The position numbers and the translations under genes are program-made. The notes below the pieces were generated by a model. It did not search any database. It had not been told where the DNA came from and saw nothing but the letters and a program-made list of their open reading frames with translations. From Leucobacter sp. cx-328 (lineage in GTDB: Bacteria > Actinomycetota > Actinomycetes > Actinomycetales > Microbacteriaceae): 64,000 bases of DNA. Each line of letters begins with the position of its first letter. The stretch's first letter is position 1. Positions 41,517-50,055 of the stretch are shown here, piece after piece. The DNA lies in contig NZ_JACVMX010000003.1 of assembly GCF_014530035.1 (NCBI RefSeq), positions 62,001-126,000 of the forward strand, given 5' to 3'.

Positions 41517-42164
41517 ATGACCGTTGCACCGCTTGTAGTACTCGACTGTGATTCCACGACGATCCAGGACGAGGTGATTGAACTTATCGCGGAGGCCGCA
41601 GGCACCCGCGAGCAGGTGGCGGAGGTCACCGAACGCGCGATGCGCGGCGAGCTCGACTTCGCTGAGAGTCTCGCTGAGCGCGTTGCGACGCTCGCCGGCA
41701 CGCCCGAGAGCGTGTTTGCCGATGTATATGCGCGGATCCGCCTCTCCCCTGGCATCGTTGAGTTGATCAGCGAGGTTCACGCGCGAGGTGGCAAGGTTGG
41801 TGTTGTGTCGGGCGGCTTCCACGAGGTGCTCGATCTTCTGGCCAAGGATCTGAAGCTCGACTTCTGGTCGGCAAACCGCCTCGAGGTCGAGAACGGTGTG
41901 CTCACTGGCCGCACCGTTGGCCCCGTGATCCACGCACAGGCGAAGGCTGAGAAGCTCCGCCTGTGGTCGAGCGAGAGCGGGATCGCGCTCGATTCTTCGG
42001 TTGCAATCGGCGACGGCGCGAACGACCTCGAAATGATGAAGATTGCTGCGATCGGTGTTGGTTACAACGCAAAGCCCATCGTGCAGGAGCAGGCTGACGA
42101 AGCGATTGAGGGAGATCTCCAGCTGGCGATCCCATTCCTTGATCGCCTGCCTATGCAGGAGTAG
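41517..42164 (+). CDS. serB: Phosphoserine phosphatase
   Basis: A 215-residue HAD-family phosphatase that finishes serine synthesis. The catalytic motif VLDCDSTT near residue 8 has the nucleophile Asp; VVSGGF (motif II, Ser) and the IGDGANDLEM motif (Asp pair) complete it. The ACT-like regulatory domain seen in longer SerB proteins is absent. TAAACT ends seven bases before the ATG at 41517, suggesting a leaderless start; the frame is open further upstream but without homology. Confidence 0.93.
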   Translation: MTVAPLVVLDCDSTTIQDEVIELIAEAAGTREQVAEVTERAMRGELDFAESLAERVATLAGTPESVFADVYARIRLSPGIVELISEVHARGGKVGVVSGGFHEVLDLLAKDLKLDFWSANRLEVENGVLTGRTVGPVIHAQAKAEKLRLWSSESGIALDSSVAIGDGANDLEMMKIAAIGVGYNAKPIVQEQADEAIEGDLQLAIPFLDRLPMQE

Positions 42165-42178
42165 GTTCACGCACAAGC

Positions 42179-42249
42179 TTCACCATTTGGGTGAAAGCAT
42201 CTCCATGGCGGTCGTGATTCTCTGCACAGCGGGAAGCACGACCGCCATG
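42179..42249 (+). repeat. Two hairpins after serB
   Basis: TTCACC/GGTGAA (42179-42195) is followed by 13-bp arms CATGGCGGTCGTG (42204-42216) and its complement (42237-42249) with a 20-nt loop. No T-run follows. They may end serB transcription or be part of the aldo/keto reductase leader; the rest of 42,165-42,384 shows no gene. Confidence 0.5.
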
Positions 42250-42384
42250 TGCATTCTCCAAGCACCCAAGACGGCTGAGCCGGCCTTCTTTGCCACATTT
42301 CTATTCCCATGACGCGCTGTCCTCGTTATCGTTGTCCACGAAGCGCCCTATGGCGACGTTATTCACACGCGAGAAAGAGACGGC

Positions 42385-43221
42385 ATGCCTCATACGTCAG
42401 TCCCCACTGTCACGCTCAACAACGGGCTCGAAATGCCGCAGCTCGGCTTCGGGGTATACAAGGTGTCAAACGACGACGCGGCGACGGTCGTTACGCATGC
42501 GATCGAGGCCGGTTATCGCAGCATCGATACTGCGGCACTGTACGGCAACGAGCAGGGGGTGGGACAGGCAATTGCGCAGACAAGTGTTACGCGTGAAGAC
42601 CTCTTCATCACCTCAAAGCTGTGGCCAAAAGACTTCACCTACGAAGGTGCGCTGCGCGGCTACGAAACCTCACTCGAAAAGCTCGGCCTTGAAAAGCTCG
42701 ACCTTTACCTGCTGCATTGGCCCGCACCTGCGACCGACTCCTACCTTGAGGCTTGGCGCGCGCTCACCCAGTTGTACGCGGAGGGACGCGTCGGCGCTAT
42801 CGGTGTCTCCAACTTCCTCCCCGAGCACCTGGCGCGCCTGGGTGAAGTCAGTGACATCGTCCCCGTTGTGAACCAGATCGAGCTGCACCCGTTGTTCCAG
42901 AATCGAGCGAGCGTGGCTGCAAACACCGCGCGTGGCATCGTCACCGAGGCCTGGAGCCCGCTCGCACAGGGTGCCGCGCTCTCACACCCGGCTGTGGTCG
43001 AAATCGCGGATCGGCTAGGAGTTACCTCGGCGCAGGTCATCCTGCACTGGCACCTGCAGCAGGGTCGCGTCATCATCCCGAAGTCGCAGACCCCGTCACG
43101 TATGGCTTCGAATCTTGACCTCTTCGGTTTCGAACTCTCGGAGACCGATCTCGCTGTCATCGATAGCTTGGACAGCGCTGAAGGTCGTGTCGGCCCGAAC
43201 CCAGCAGAATTCAACGGCTAG
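42385..43221 (+). CDS. Aldo/keto reductase
   Basis: A 278-residue NADPH-dependent TIM-barrel reductase. The catalytic tetrad is Asp48, Tyr53, Lys78 and His111, in SIDTAALYGNE, TSKLW and LLHWP. The C-terminal IPKSQTPSRMASNLDLF carries the 2'-phosphate-binding Lys/Arg region. It resembles 2,5-diketogluconate reductase and related AKRs; the substrate is not determined. The ATG is preceded by AAGAGACGG. Downstream it converges on a TetR gene across a strong terminator. Confidence 0.92.
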   Translation: MPHTSVPTVTLNNGLEMPQLGFGVYKVSNDDAATVVTHAIEAGYRSIDTAALYGNEQGVGQAIAQTSVTREDLFITSKLWPKDFTYEGALRGYETSLEKLGLEKLDLYLLHWPAPATDSYLEAWRALTQLYAEGRVGAIGVSNFLPEHLARLGEVSDIVPVVNQIELHPLFQNRASVAANTARGIVTEAWSPLAQGAALSHPAVVEIADRLGVTSAQVILHWHLQQGRVIIPKSQTPSRMASNLDLFGFELSETDLAVIDSLDSAEGRVGPNPAEFNG

Positions 43222-43240
43222 AGCTCAGCAGTGCACAACG

Positions 43241-43278
43241 ATACGGCCGGTACATCCGTGGAGATGTACCGGCCGTAT
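43241..43278. terminator. Bidirectional terminator between the reductase and TetR genes
   Basis: Perfect 16-bp arms (43241-43256 and 43263-43278; ATACGGCCGGTACATC and complement) with a 6-nt loop. Confidence 0.93.
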
Positions 43279-43285
43279 TGCAATT

Positions 43286-43732
43286 TCACCCAGAGGACTC
43301 GGCTGGCGCCGAACTCACATCACTGCCATGCGCTAACAAGGCTGTGACCCCAAGCTGAGTCAGCAGCGTGAACTCAGTTGGGCCGTACAGGTCAGAAAGC
43401 TCGTGAATCAACGGAGCGATCGCTGGACCAACCTCATTGTCTGGCATCGCAGCAATCAATTGAACGAGTAAGAGAAGATCTTCTGGTGAAGCTCCAGAAG
43501 CCTCTGTGAGCGCACATAAGCGCTCAATTGAGTCCTCTGCACAAGCAAGCAACAATGCGCGCTTAGACGAGAAATTTGCGTACAGATGGGGCTGAGGCAC
43601 GTCAGCCCGAGCTGCTATACGACCAGTTGAAGTGCCGTGATAGCCGTAGAGGCCGAACTCTACGAGTCCGGCCTCTACCAGGCGGCGACGATTTTCACCT
43701 GGGCGTCTTCGACCCTTGTAAGCGTCTGTCAT
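43286..43732 (-). CDS. TetR-family regulator, short
   Basis: A 148-residue DNA-binding protein. The N-terminal TetR helix-turn-helix is TSTGRIAARADVPQPHLYANFSSK-like (begins TSTGRIAARA, ends HLYANFSSK), at about residues 34-57. The C-terminal ligand domain is only ~80 residues, shorter than the usual 130-150, so it may be a minimal or truncated member. Its ATG lies three bases after the GNAT stop, so the two are co-translated. Target unknown. Confidence 0.82.
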   Translation of the reverse strand: MTDAYKGRRRPGENRRRLVEAGLVEFGLYGYHGTSTGRIAARADVPQPHLYANFSSKRALLLACAEDSIERLCALTEASGASPEDLLLLVQLIAAMPDNEVGPAIAPLIHELSDLYGPTEFTLLTQLGVTALLAHGSDVSSAPAESSG

Positions 43733-43735
43733 CCG

Positions 43736-44179
43736 TTAATAGATATCGACAAGTTTGCGGTAGTGCTCGCCTACCGCTTCGAAACCTCGATGGTTGTAGA
43801 ACGAACCCATACGAGCAGTGGAAGCAGAGATCTGTCGCACGCCACGCCCAGAGCAATAGTGCTCATTAGCTGACATGAGTCGATCTCCGATGCCGTTTTC
43901 ACGTGCGGATTCATCTACAACGATCTCCTGCAGATGGGCGGTGAGGCCCGGTGCATGGAGGAGACGAGACACGGTGAGAAGCGAATAGCCGACAACTTTT
44001 CCATCAATCTCCGCGACGAAGAGCACGTTGGTCTCTTGTTCGCGGCGGATCATGACGTTGTCGTACGCAACCATGAACTCATCTCGACCGATCGGCTCGC
44101 GACCGGTGGAAAACTGGCGGGCCAGGCCGAAGACAGATTTTGCGTCTTCGGCCTGGCCGCGTCGAATCGTGATGCTCAC
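43736..44179 (-). CDS. GNAT-family N-acetyltransferase
   Basis: A 147-residue acyl-CoA transferase. The acetyl-CoA loop is VDESARENGIGDRLM near residue 91 (R/QxxGxG/A type), preceded by a beta strand LQEIVVDE and followed by FYNHRGFEAV near 125. The acceptor is unknown. It begins 18 bases after ctaF with no terminator, so it is probably transcribed with the oxidase operon, and it is coupled to the TetR gene downstream. Confidence 0.88.
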   Translation of the reverse strand: MSITIRRGQAEDAKSVFGLARQFSTGREPIGRDEFMVAYDNVMIRREQETNVLFVAEIDGKVVGYSLLTVSRLLHAPGLTAHLQEIVVDESARENGIGDRLMSANEHYCSGRGVRQISASTARMGSFYNHRGFEAVGEHYRKLVDIY

Positions 44180-44197
44180 GAAATCATCCAGATCTGA

Positions 44198-44620
44198 TTA
44201 CCGGGCGAAGTTACCGCGGTAGTACTCGTACACCCAGCCCACGACCGAAACAATCAGCAGAGGAACCGAGAAGAACGAGATCCAGAAGTTGAACGAGAGG
44301 CACATGCCGAGAACGACGAGTGCACACGCAAGTGCGAGCATGAACGGCCACCAGCTCCAGGGGCTGAAGTCGCCGAGCTCGGGATCGCCATCATCGATGT
44401 CAGAATCAAGACGATCCTCAATCGCAAGGCCGCCCTGCTTCTTCTGAACGAGGCCCAGGTACACGGCGATCATACCGGCAAGGAATGCCGCACCGAAGAT
44501 CGACATCGAACCTGACCACTCGAGGTAGCCGTGGACGATGAAGTTCCATGCGGTGTACACCGTTGCAAGGAGAGCGAAGTAAATCGCAAGGATCCAGAAG
44601 ATTACGATGTTTGATTTCAT
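44198..44620 (-). CDS. ctaF: Cytochrome c oxidase subunit IV (actinobacterial)
   Basis: A 140-residue membrane protein with four hydrophobic segments in two pairs (about residues 5-25, 36-56, 89-105 and 110-130) and the conserved FSPWSWWPF region. This small subunit is specific to the actinobacterial aa3 oxidase. It follows ctaD by 18 bases. Confidence 0.94.
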   Translation of the reverse strand: MKSNIVIFWILAIYFALLATVYTAWNFIVHGYLEWSGSMSIFGAAFLAGMIAVYLGLVQKKQGGLAIEDRLDSDIDDGDPELGDFSPWSWWPFMLALACALVVLGMCLSFNFWISFFSVPLLIVSVVGWVYEYYRGNFAR

Positions 44621-44638
44621 AGCCTTGTTCCTTCCTTA

Positions 44639-46273
44639 CTACTTAGCTTCTGCGATTTCACGCACGACGGGCTGCTCAACACCGCTCACCTCAGGGTGAT
44701 GCAGGTCGAAAGCAGGTGATTCCGAACGAATACGCGGGATCGAGGTGAAGTTGTGGCGCGGGGGCGGGCAAGAGGTTGCCCACTCGAGCGAGCGGCCGTA
44801 GCCCCAGGGGTCATCAACAGTGACCTTGGGAGCGCGGCGCGCGGTGACGTATACGTTCACAAGGAACGGAATCATCGATGCACCGAGGATCATTGCGCCA
44901 ACGGTCGAGAGCTGGTTACCCCAGGTAATGCCATCGCTCGGCATGTAGGTGTAGTAACGGCGAGGCATAGCCATGACGCCAAGCCAGTGCTGCACGAGGA
45001 AGGTGGTGTGGAAGCCGATGAACAGCACCCAGAAGTGGATCTTGCCAAGACGCTCGTTGAGCATCTTGCCGGTCCACTTCGGCCACCAGAAGTAGAAGCC
45101 AGCGAACATCGCGAAGACGACCGTACCGAAGATCACGTAGTGGAAGTGAGCGACCACGAAGTAAGTATCAGAGAGGTGGAAGTCAAGCGCAGGCGAAGCG
45201 AGGATAACACCGGTGAGGCCGCCGAAGACGAAGGTCACGAGGAAGCCAAGCGACCAGAGCATCGGAGTTTCGAAGGTGATCGATCCGCGCCACATTGTTC
45301 CGATCCAGTTGAAGATCTTCACGCCGGTCGGAACCGCGATCAGCATCGTCATCAGGGCGAAGAACGGCAGGAGCACCGAACCGGTGACGTACATGTGGTG
45401 AGCCCACACCGTCATCGAGAGCGCAGCAATTGCGATGGTCGCGTAGATCAGGGTCTTGTAACCGAAGATCGGCTTACGGCTGAATACCGGGAAGATCTCA
45501 GAGACGATACCGAAGAACGGCAGCGCAATGATGTACACCTCGGGGTGGCCGAAGAACCAGAACAGATGCTGCCAGAGAATGGCGCCACCCTCACCGTTAA
45601 ACACGTGAGCACCGAAGATACGGTCAGCTGCGAGGCTGAAGAATGCTGCTGCGAGAACGGGGAAGACGAGGAGCACGAGGATCGAGGTCACCAGGGTGTT
45701 CCAGGTGAAGATCGACATACGCCACATGGTCATGCCGGGGGCACGCATCGTGATGATGGTCGTGATGAAGTTCACGCCACCGAGGATGGTGCCGAAGCCG
45801 CCGATGCCCAGGCCAAGAACCCAGAGGTTTCCACCAACGCCAGGTGAGTACGTCATTTCAGACAGCGGCGCATAGGCGAACCAACCGAACGAAGCAGCAC
45901 CCTGCGGGGTAAGGAAGCCACCGACCGCGATAAGCGAGCCGAAGGTGTAGAGCCAGAACGCGAAGGCGTTGAGGCGGGGGAAAGCCACGTCCGGTGCACC
46001 GATCTGAAGCGGCATCATAACGTTTGCGAAGCCAGCGAAGAGCGGCGTTGCAAACATCAGCAGCATGATCGTGCCGTGCATGGTAAACAGCTGGTTGTAC
46101 TGTTCCTTGGTAGCAATGACCTCGAGGCCAGGCTGGAACAGCTGCGCGCGGATCACCAGGGCCATCAGGCCGCCAATGAGGAACCACACGAAGGAGCTGA
46201 TCAGGTACATGTACCCGATCACCTTATGGTCCGTGGAAGTCATCCACGTGACAACTACGTTGCCCTTCTTCAT
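44639..46273 (-). CDS. ctaD: Cytochrome c oxidase subunit I
   Basis: A 544-residue catalytic subunit of the aa3 oxidase with 12 hydrophobic helices. Heme a/a3-CuB regions are visible: [13 protein letters not shown] at the start, [31 protein letters not shown] with the CuB His and the Tyr cross-link, WAHHMYVTG, and the VVAHFHYV motif with the heme a3 and a histidines. The C-terminus is long and hydrophilic. It lies between ctaC (17 bases) and ctaF (18 bases). Confidence 0.97.
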   Translation of the reverse strand: MKKGNVVVTWMTSTDHKVIGYMYLISSFVWFLIGGLMALVIRAQLFQPGLEVIATKEQYNQLFTMHGTIMLLMFATPLFAGFANVMMPLQIGAPDVAFPRLNAFAFWLYTFGSLIAVGGFLTPQGAASFGWFAYAPLSEMTYSPGVGGNLWVLGLGIGGFGTILGGVNFITTIITMRAPGMTMWRMSIFTWNTLVTSILVLLVFPVLAAAFFSLAADRIFGAHVFNGEGGAILWQHLFWFFGHPEVYIIALPFFGIVSEIFPVFSRKPIFGYKTLIYATIAIAALSMTVWAHHMYVTGSVLLPFFALMTMLIAVPTGVKIFNWIGTMWRGSITFETPMLWSLGFLVTFVFGGLTGVILASPALDFHLSDTYFVVAHFHYVIFGTVVFAMFAGFYFWWPKWTGKMLNERLGKIHFWVLFIGFHTTFLVQHWLGVMAMPRRYYTYMPSDGITWGNQLSTVGAMILGASMIPFLVNVYVTARRAPKVTVDDPWGYGRSLEWATSCPPPRHNFTSIPRIRSESPAFDLHHPEVSGVEQPVVREIAEAK

Positions 46274-46290
46274 CTTTCTGCTATCCCCTA

Positions 46291-47160
46291 TTAGTCGTTC
46301 TGAGCCTTAGCCTCGTCCGAGGTGAACGAAGCCTGGTTCGGGTTGTACTCTTCGCCAACCAGACCCTGGTTCTCCGGGTTTGCCTTCAGGGTATCGATGT
46401 ACTGATCGTAATCTTCCTGCGAGACAACCTTGACCTGGAAGAGCATCATTGAGTGGTACTCACCGCAGAGCTCAGCACACTTACCCATGAAGGTGCCGAT
46501 TTCCTTGGGCTCGAAGCTCATGTAGTTGGTCTGACCCGGGATCATGTCCTTCTTGTAGAGGAACTCTACGATCCAGAAGGAGTGAATGACGTCACGGGTT
46601 TCGAGACGAATCTCGGTCTTGGTATCAACCGGGAGGTAGAGAACCGGCATGGTCTCTTCGGTTGCTTCACCGGTCTCATCGGTCTGGACCTGAACGCCCT
46701 GGAAGTGGACATCCTCGTTGACGTAGTTGAAGTCCCACGCCCAACGCTTGCCAATAACCTCTACGACGTTCTCCGGGTTGTCGTATCGAGCTTCAATCTT
46801 TGCCATCTCCTGAGCGGTGAAGGCGAAGAAGCCGAGGACAAGGAGAACGGGGACCACGGTGAAGAAGGTCTCGATCGGCATGTTGTAACGCAGCTGAACG
46901 GGGAGACCAGTCTGACCCTTGCGACGACGGTAAGCAATCGTCGCCCAAATGATGAGTGCCCAGGTGATTACGCCCACAATAAGGAGCACAATCCACGAGG
47001 TTACCCAGAGGCCAGTAATACCTTCGGTGTGGTTCGTCGCATTAGTGGATCCCTCGGGGAGGAATCCGCGCTGCTCTTCGGGCGTGCAGCCCGCGAGCAC
47101 AAGTGCCGCGGACAGCGCCACAGGGGCCGCGACCCATTTCATTAGACGATTGGAACGCAC
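46291..47160 (-). CDS. ctaC: Cytochrome c oxidase subunit II
   Basis: A ~289-residue lipoprotein-type subunit. Signal with lipobox LVLAGC, two transmembrane helices (about residues 52-75 and 95-115), then the cupredoxin domain with the CuA motif [15 protein letters not shown] at 47160 is chosen because GAAAGG stands seven bases upstream; the frame is open to 47196 without homology. It receives electrons from cytochrome cc (QcrC). First gene of ctaC-ctaD-ctaF. Confidence 0.95.
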   Translation of the reverse strand: MRSNRLMKWVAAPVALSAALVLAGCTPEEQRGFLPEGSTNATNHTEGITGLWVTSWIVLLIVGVITWALIIWATIAYRRRKGQTGLPVQLRYNMPIETFFTVVPVLLVLGFFAFTAQEMAKIEARYDNPENVVEVIGKRWAWDFNYVNEDVHFQGVQVQTDETGEATEETMPVLYLPVDTKTEIRLETRDVIHSFWIVEFLYKKDMIPGQTNYMSFEPKEIGTFMGKCAELCGEYHSMMLFQVKVVSQEDYDQYIDTLKANPENQGLVGEEYNPNQASFTSDEAKAQND

Positions 47161-47298
47161 CGCATACCTTTCGATATCTACTTCTCGTCGCCCCATTTCG
47201 GGCAGACGAATCTGATGACTACCTGTTAGCTTAGCGCGAACCTGAACGTTCCCCGAACACGGATGTACGGGTGTCGCAAACAGGAACGCGAAAATTCA

Positions 47299-47318
47299 AC
47301 AGTTTTAGCTGAAACTGT
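47299..47318 (-). terminator. Weak hairpin overlapping the erpA stop
   Basis: ACAGTTT/AAACTGT arms (47299-47305 and 47312-47318) span the erpA stop codon; on the minus strand a TGAATTTTC tract follows. Possible weak terminator before ctaC. Confidence 0.4.
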
Positions 47319-47667
47319 CGCCACAGGCGCAGCTGCCCTCGGCGTTTGGATTGTCAATCGTGAAGCCCTGCTTCTCGATGGTGTCTTCGAAACCGATGGT
47401 TGCGCCACTGAGGTAGGGCACGCTCATCATGTCAACTGCGACCTCAACGCCATCGAAATCGACAATCGCGTCGTTCTCGAGCGTGCGCTCATCGAAGTAC
47501 AACTGGTAAATCAAGCCTGAGCAACCACCGGGCTGCACGGCGATTCGCAGACGAAGGTCATCTCGACCTTCCTGCGCGAGCAGGCTGCGAACCTTTTCTC
47601 GCGCCGCATCACTCAACGCAACGCCGTGCGCCTGATCAACGGCGCCCTCAGCAGTCTCCATTTCCAT
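47305..47667 (-). CDS. erpA: A-type iron-sulfur insertion protein (ErpA/HesB family)
   Basis: A 120-residue A-type carrier. The three cluster cysteines are Cys49 in PGGCSG and Cys113/Cys115 in GSCACGDSF. It carries Fe-S clusters from the SUF system to target proteins; the Rieske protein of bc1 is one plausible client given its place beside ctaC. AAAGGAGCAGCC before the ATG fixes the start. Divergent from the DUF3043 gene. Confidence 0.95.
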   Translation of the reverse strand: MEMETAEGAVDQAHGVALSDAAREKVRSLLAQEGRDDLRLRIAVQPGGCSGLIYQLYFDERTLENDAIVDFDGVEVAVDMMSVPYLSGATIGFEDTIEKQGFTIDNPNAEGSCACGDSFS

Positions 47668-47834
47668 GGCTGCTCCTTTACGTATAAAACTCAGCGAATT
47701 CGTATCTCGACAAGTCTACGCCTCTCAGAGGGAGAGGGTACGCTGTTAGGTGGCCCGTTTCCCTCACGCGTATGCGCGAGGCACGGCCCCGGAGCCAACG
47801 GGTTTCGGACTCGAAAGGAATAACGACGAGAATA

Positions 47835-48407
47835 ATGAGTCGCGCAGAGCAGCCACAGGCCCAGGACTCCGGGATGAGCTCCAACGAAGAAGCAAACGGT
47901 AAGGGACGCCCTACCCCCTCGCGTAAGGCTGCCCAGGCAGCAAACGCACGCCCGATCGTCGGTTCGAAAGACAAGGCGCAGCAGAAAGAGATGCGGCGTA
48001 ATCAGGTCGCCGAGCGTGAACGCGCTCGCGTCGGCATGATGCAGGGTGAGGAACGCTTCCTCACCGCACGTGACCGCGGCCCGCAGCGCCGCTACGTTCG
48101 CGACTACGTCGACGCACGTTGGAGTGTCGGCGAGCTGCTGATCCCCCTTATGTTGGTTGTGCTCGTCATGACCTTCATTCCGGGCATCATTCAGGTTCTG
48201 AGCCTCGTGCTCATCTGGGCGTTCGTGGCACTCGCGATTCTCGACGCTGTCTTCCTCGGCTTCCGGCTCAAGAAGAAGCTCGCAGAGAAGTTCGGTGAAG
48301 AAAACGTTCAGGGCGGGTTCCGCTGGTACGGCGCTATGCGTGCGATGCAGTTCCGTCCGCTTCGCGTACCGAAGCCTCAGGTCAAGCGCGGCAGCTACCC
48401 CGCATAA
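47835..48407 (+). CDS. DUF3043 family membrane protein
   Basis: A 190-residue protein. The family signature runs from GRPTPSRKAAQAANARPIV near residue 24 through LTARDRGPQRRYVRDYVDAR (~80-100) to two adjacent hydrophobic helices (~103-142) and a basic C-terminus. Function is unknown; the gene often sits beside erpA and ctaC in actinobacteria. The ATG at 47835 is the first reasonable start; the in-frame extension upstream to 47772 lacks homology. Confidence 0.85.
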   Translation: MSRAEQPQAQDSGMSSNEEANGKGRPTPSRKAAQAANARPIVGSKDKAQQKEMRRNQVAERERARVGMMQGEERFLTARDRGPQRRYVRDYVDARWSVGELLIPLMLVVLVMTFIPGIIQVLSLVLIWAFVALAILDAVFLGFRLKKKLAEKFGEENVQGGFRWYGAMRAMQFRPLRVPKPQVKRGSYPA

Positions 48408-48432
48408 GCTCGTACACCGCGCGGTGCACGAA

Positions 48433-48485
48433 GCAACGACTGAGCCCCGGGTGAGATTGATTCTCACCCGGGGCTCAGTCGTTGC
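48433..48485. terminator. Very strong bidirectional terminator
   Basis: Perfect 24-bp arms (48433-48456 and 48462-48485) with a 5-nt loop between the convergent DUF3043 and pyrD genes. Confidence 0.95.
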
Positions 48486-48524
48486 GGGGCTACCGATCGC
48501 GTGAGCGGATCCACCCCCTCACCG

Positions 48525-49565
48525 CTAAGCGGCCTGGCGCCAACCAGCCTTCTTCAGGCCGCGGTTGATCGCACGTGCCCACAGCGGCCCTTCGTAGATG
48601 AACGCGGTGAAGCCCTGCACCAGGGTGGCGCCGGCGTCGAGGCGTTCGATGACGTCGGCAGCAGTCGTGACGCCACCTACCGAGATAACGCAGAAGTCAG
48701 CGGGAGCGGTCTTGCGAATCTGCGTGAGGACTTCAAGCGAGCGATCCTTGAGCGGAGCACCCGAGAGGCCACCAGCTCCGATTGCTTCAATCTCAGCGGG
48801 CGTCACAGAGAGGCCTTCGCGCGAGATCGTAGTGTTGGTCGCAATAATCCCGTCAAGCCCGAGACGCACAGCGAGCGCGACAATGCCGTCAATCTGCTCG
48901 TCCCCCATGTCGGGTGCGATCTTCACAAGCAGTGGGGTCTCCCCCGCAGCTTCACGCACCGCAGCGAGCAGCGGCTCGAGCATGTCGATCTCCTGCAAGC
49001 CTCGCAGGCCGGGCGTGTTGGGCGAGCTGACGTTCACGGCGAGGTAGTCAGAGATCGGCGCGAGCCGGCCGGCGCTCCACACGTAATCGTCGATCGCGTT
49101 GTCGACCGGGGTCACTCGGCTCTTACCGATGTTTGCGCCGATGATGGGGCGATCCTTGCGCAGACGGGCCCGCTCGATGCGAGGAACCGCGGCTGCCGAT
49201 CCGCCGTTGTTGAAGCCCATGCGGTTGATGAGACCGCGGTCTGCAACGAAGCGGAACATACGCGGCTTCGGATTGCCGGGCTGTGCATGCATCGTGACGG
49301 TGCCAACCTCAACGTGGCCGAAGCCAATCTCGCCGAGCCCGCGGATACCCTCTGCGTTCTTGTCAAAGCCTGCTGCCAGACCGAACGGGCTCGGGAAGGT
49401 GAGGCCAAGTGCCTCAACCTGGAGCGAGGGATCGGGAGCGCAGTAGCGCCGCACGAGTCCACCAAGCAGCGGCGATGCGCGGATCACGCGGAACGCGAGG
49501 TGGTGTGCCACCTCGGGGTCCATCGGCTTGAAAAAGATGTTGAACAGTGCGGGGTACAGGCGCAT
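48525..49565 (-). CDS. pyrD: Dihydroorotate dehydrogenase, class 2 (quinone-linked)
   Basis: A 346-residue membrane-associated flavoprotein of pyrimidine synthesis. The N-terminal MRLYPALFNIFFKPMDPE helix region is the membrane/quinone module of class 2. FMN and catalytic segments include GLAAGFDKNAEG, NVSSPNTPGLR (catalytic Ser), NTTISREGL and GGLSGAPL, then VGGVTTAADV. The ATG at 49565 follows AAGGAG; the open frame continues antisense through nrdR and is not coding there. Last gene of hisD-nrdR-pyrD. Confidence 0.95.
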   Translation of the reverse strand: MRLYPALFNIFFKPMDPEVAHHLAFRVIRASPLLGGLVRRYCAPDPSLQVEALGLTFPSPFGLAAGFDKNAEGIRGLGEIGFGHVEVGTVTMHAQPGNPKPRMFRFVADRGLINRMGFNNGGSAAAVPRIERARLRKDRPIIGANIGKSRVTPVDNAIDDYVWSAGRLAPISDYLAVNVSSPNTPGLRGLQEIDMLEPLLAAVREAAGETPLLVKIAPDMGDEQIDGIVALAVRLGLDGIIATNTTISREGLSVTPAEIEAIGAGGLSGAPLKDRSLEVLTQIRKTAPADFCVISVGGVTTAADVIERLDAGATLVQGFTAFIYEGPLWARAINRGLKKAGWRQAA

Positions 49566-49572
49566 GCCGGAG

Positions 49573-50055
49573 TTACTCCTTGATGGGTTCTGAGCTTGCG
49601 CTCGGGGACGAAGCGTTTGAGCGCAAATCACTGATCGCGCTCTCAAAATCTGCGAGCGAATCGAAGGCCTGGTAGACGCTTGCAAATCGCAGGAAGGCGA
49701 CCTCATCAAGCTCGCGCAGGTGCGGCAGAATCGCAAGGCCAATCTCATTGGCTTCAAACTGAGCAATGCCAGCCGAACGTACCGACTCCTCCACCCGCTG
49801 TGCAAGCACTGCAAGATCCGCGTCGGTGACCGGGCGCCCCTGGCAGGCCTTGCGAACACCGCTCACGACCTTCTCACGGCTGAACGGCTCAACAACACCC
49901 GAACGCTTGATGACCGTGAGACTCGCAGTCTCGGTCGTGGTAAACCTGCGACCACACTCGGGGCACTGACGGCGGCGGCGGATCGACATACCGTCATCGG
50001 CGGTACGCGAATCGATCACGCGCGAGTCTGAGTGACGGCAGAATGGGCAGTGCAT
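49573..50055 (-). CDS. nrdR: Transcriptional repressor NrdR
   Basis: A 160-residue repressor of ribonucleotide reductase genes. The zinc ribbon uses Cys3, Cys6, Cys31 and Cys34 (CPFC and CPEC), followed by the ATP-cone ([19 protein letters not shown], residues ~45-63) that senses ATP/dATP. The C-terminal 20 residues are a Ser/Glu-rich tail. Its ATG overlaps the hisD stop by one base. No ribonucleotide reductase gene is in the window. Confidence 0.96.
   Translation of the reverse strand: MHCPFCRHSDSRVIDSRTADDGMSIRRRRQCPECGRRFTTTETASLTVIKRSGVVEPFSREKVVSGVRKACQGRPVTDADLAVLAQRVEESVRSAGIAQFEANEIGLAILPHLRELDEVAFLRFASVYQAFDSLADFESAISDLRSNASSPSASSEPIKE

Noticed and set aside
49566-49859. Upstream extension of pyrD into nrdR.
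   Set aside because: The extension is antisense or out of frame with NrdR coding and lacks homology; a ribosome site supports 49565.
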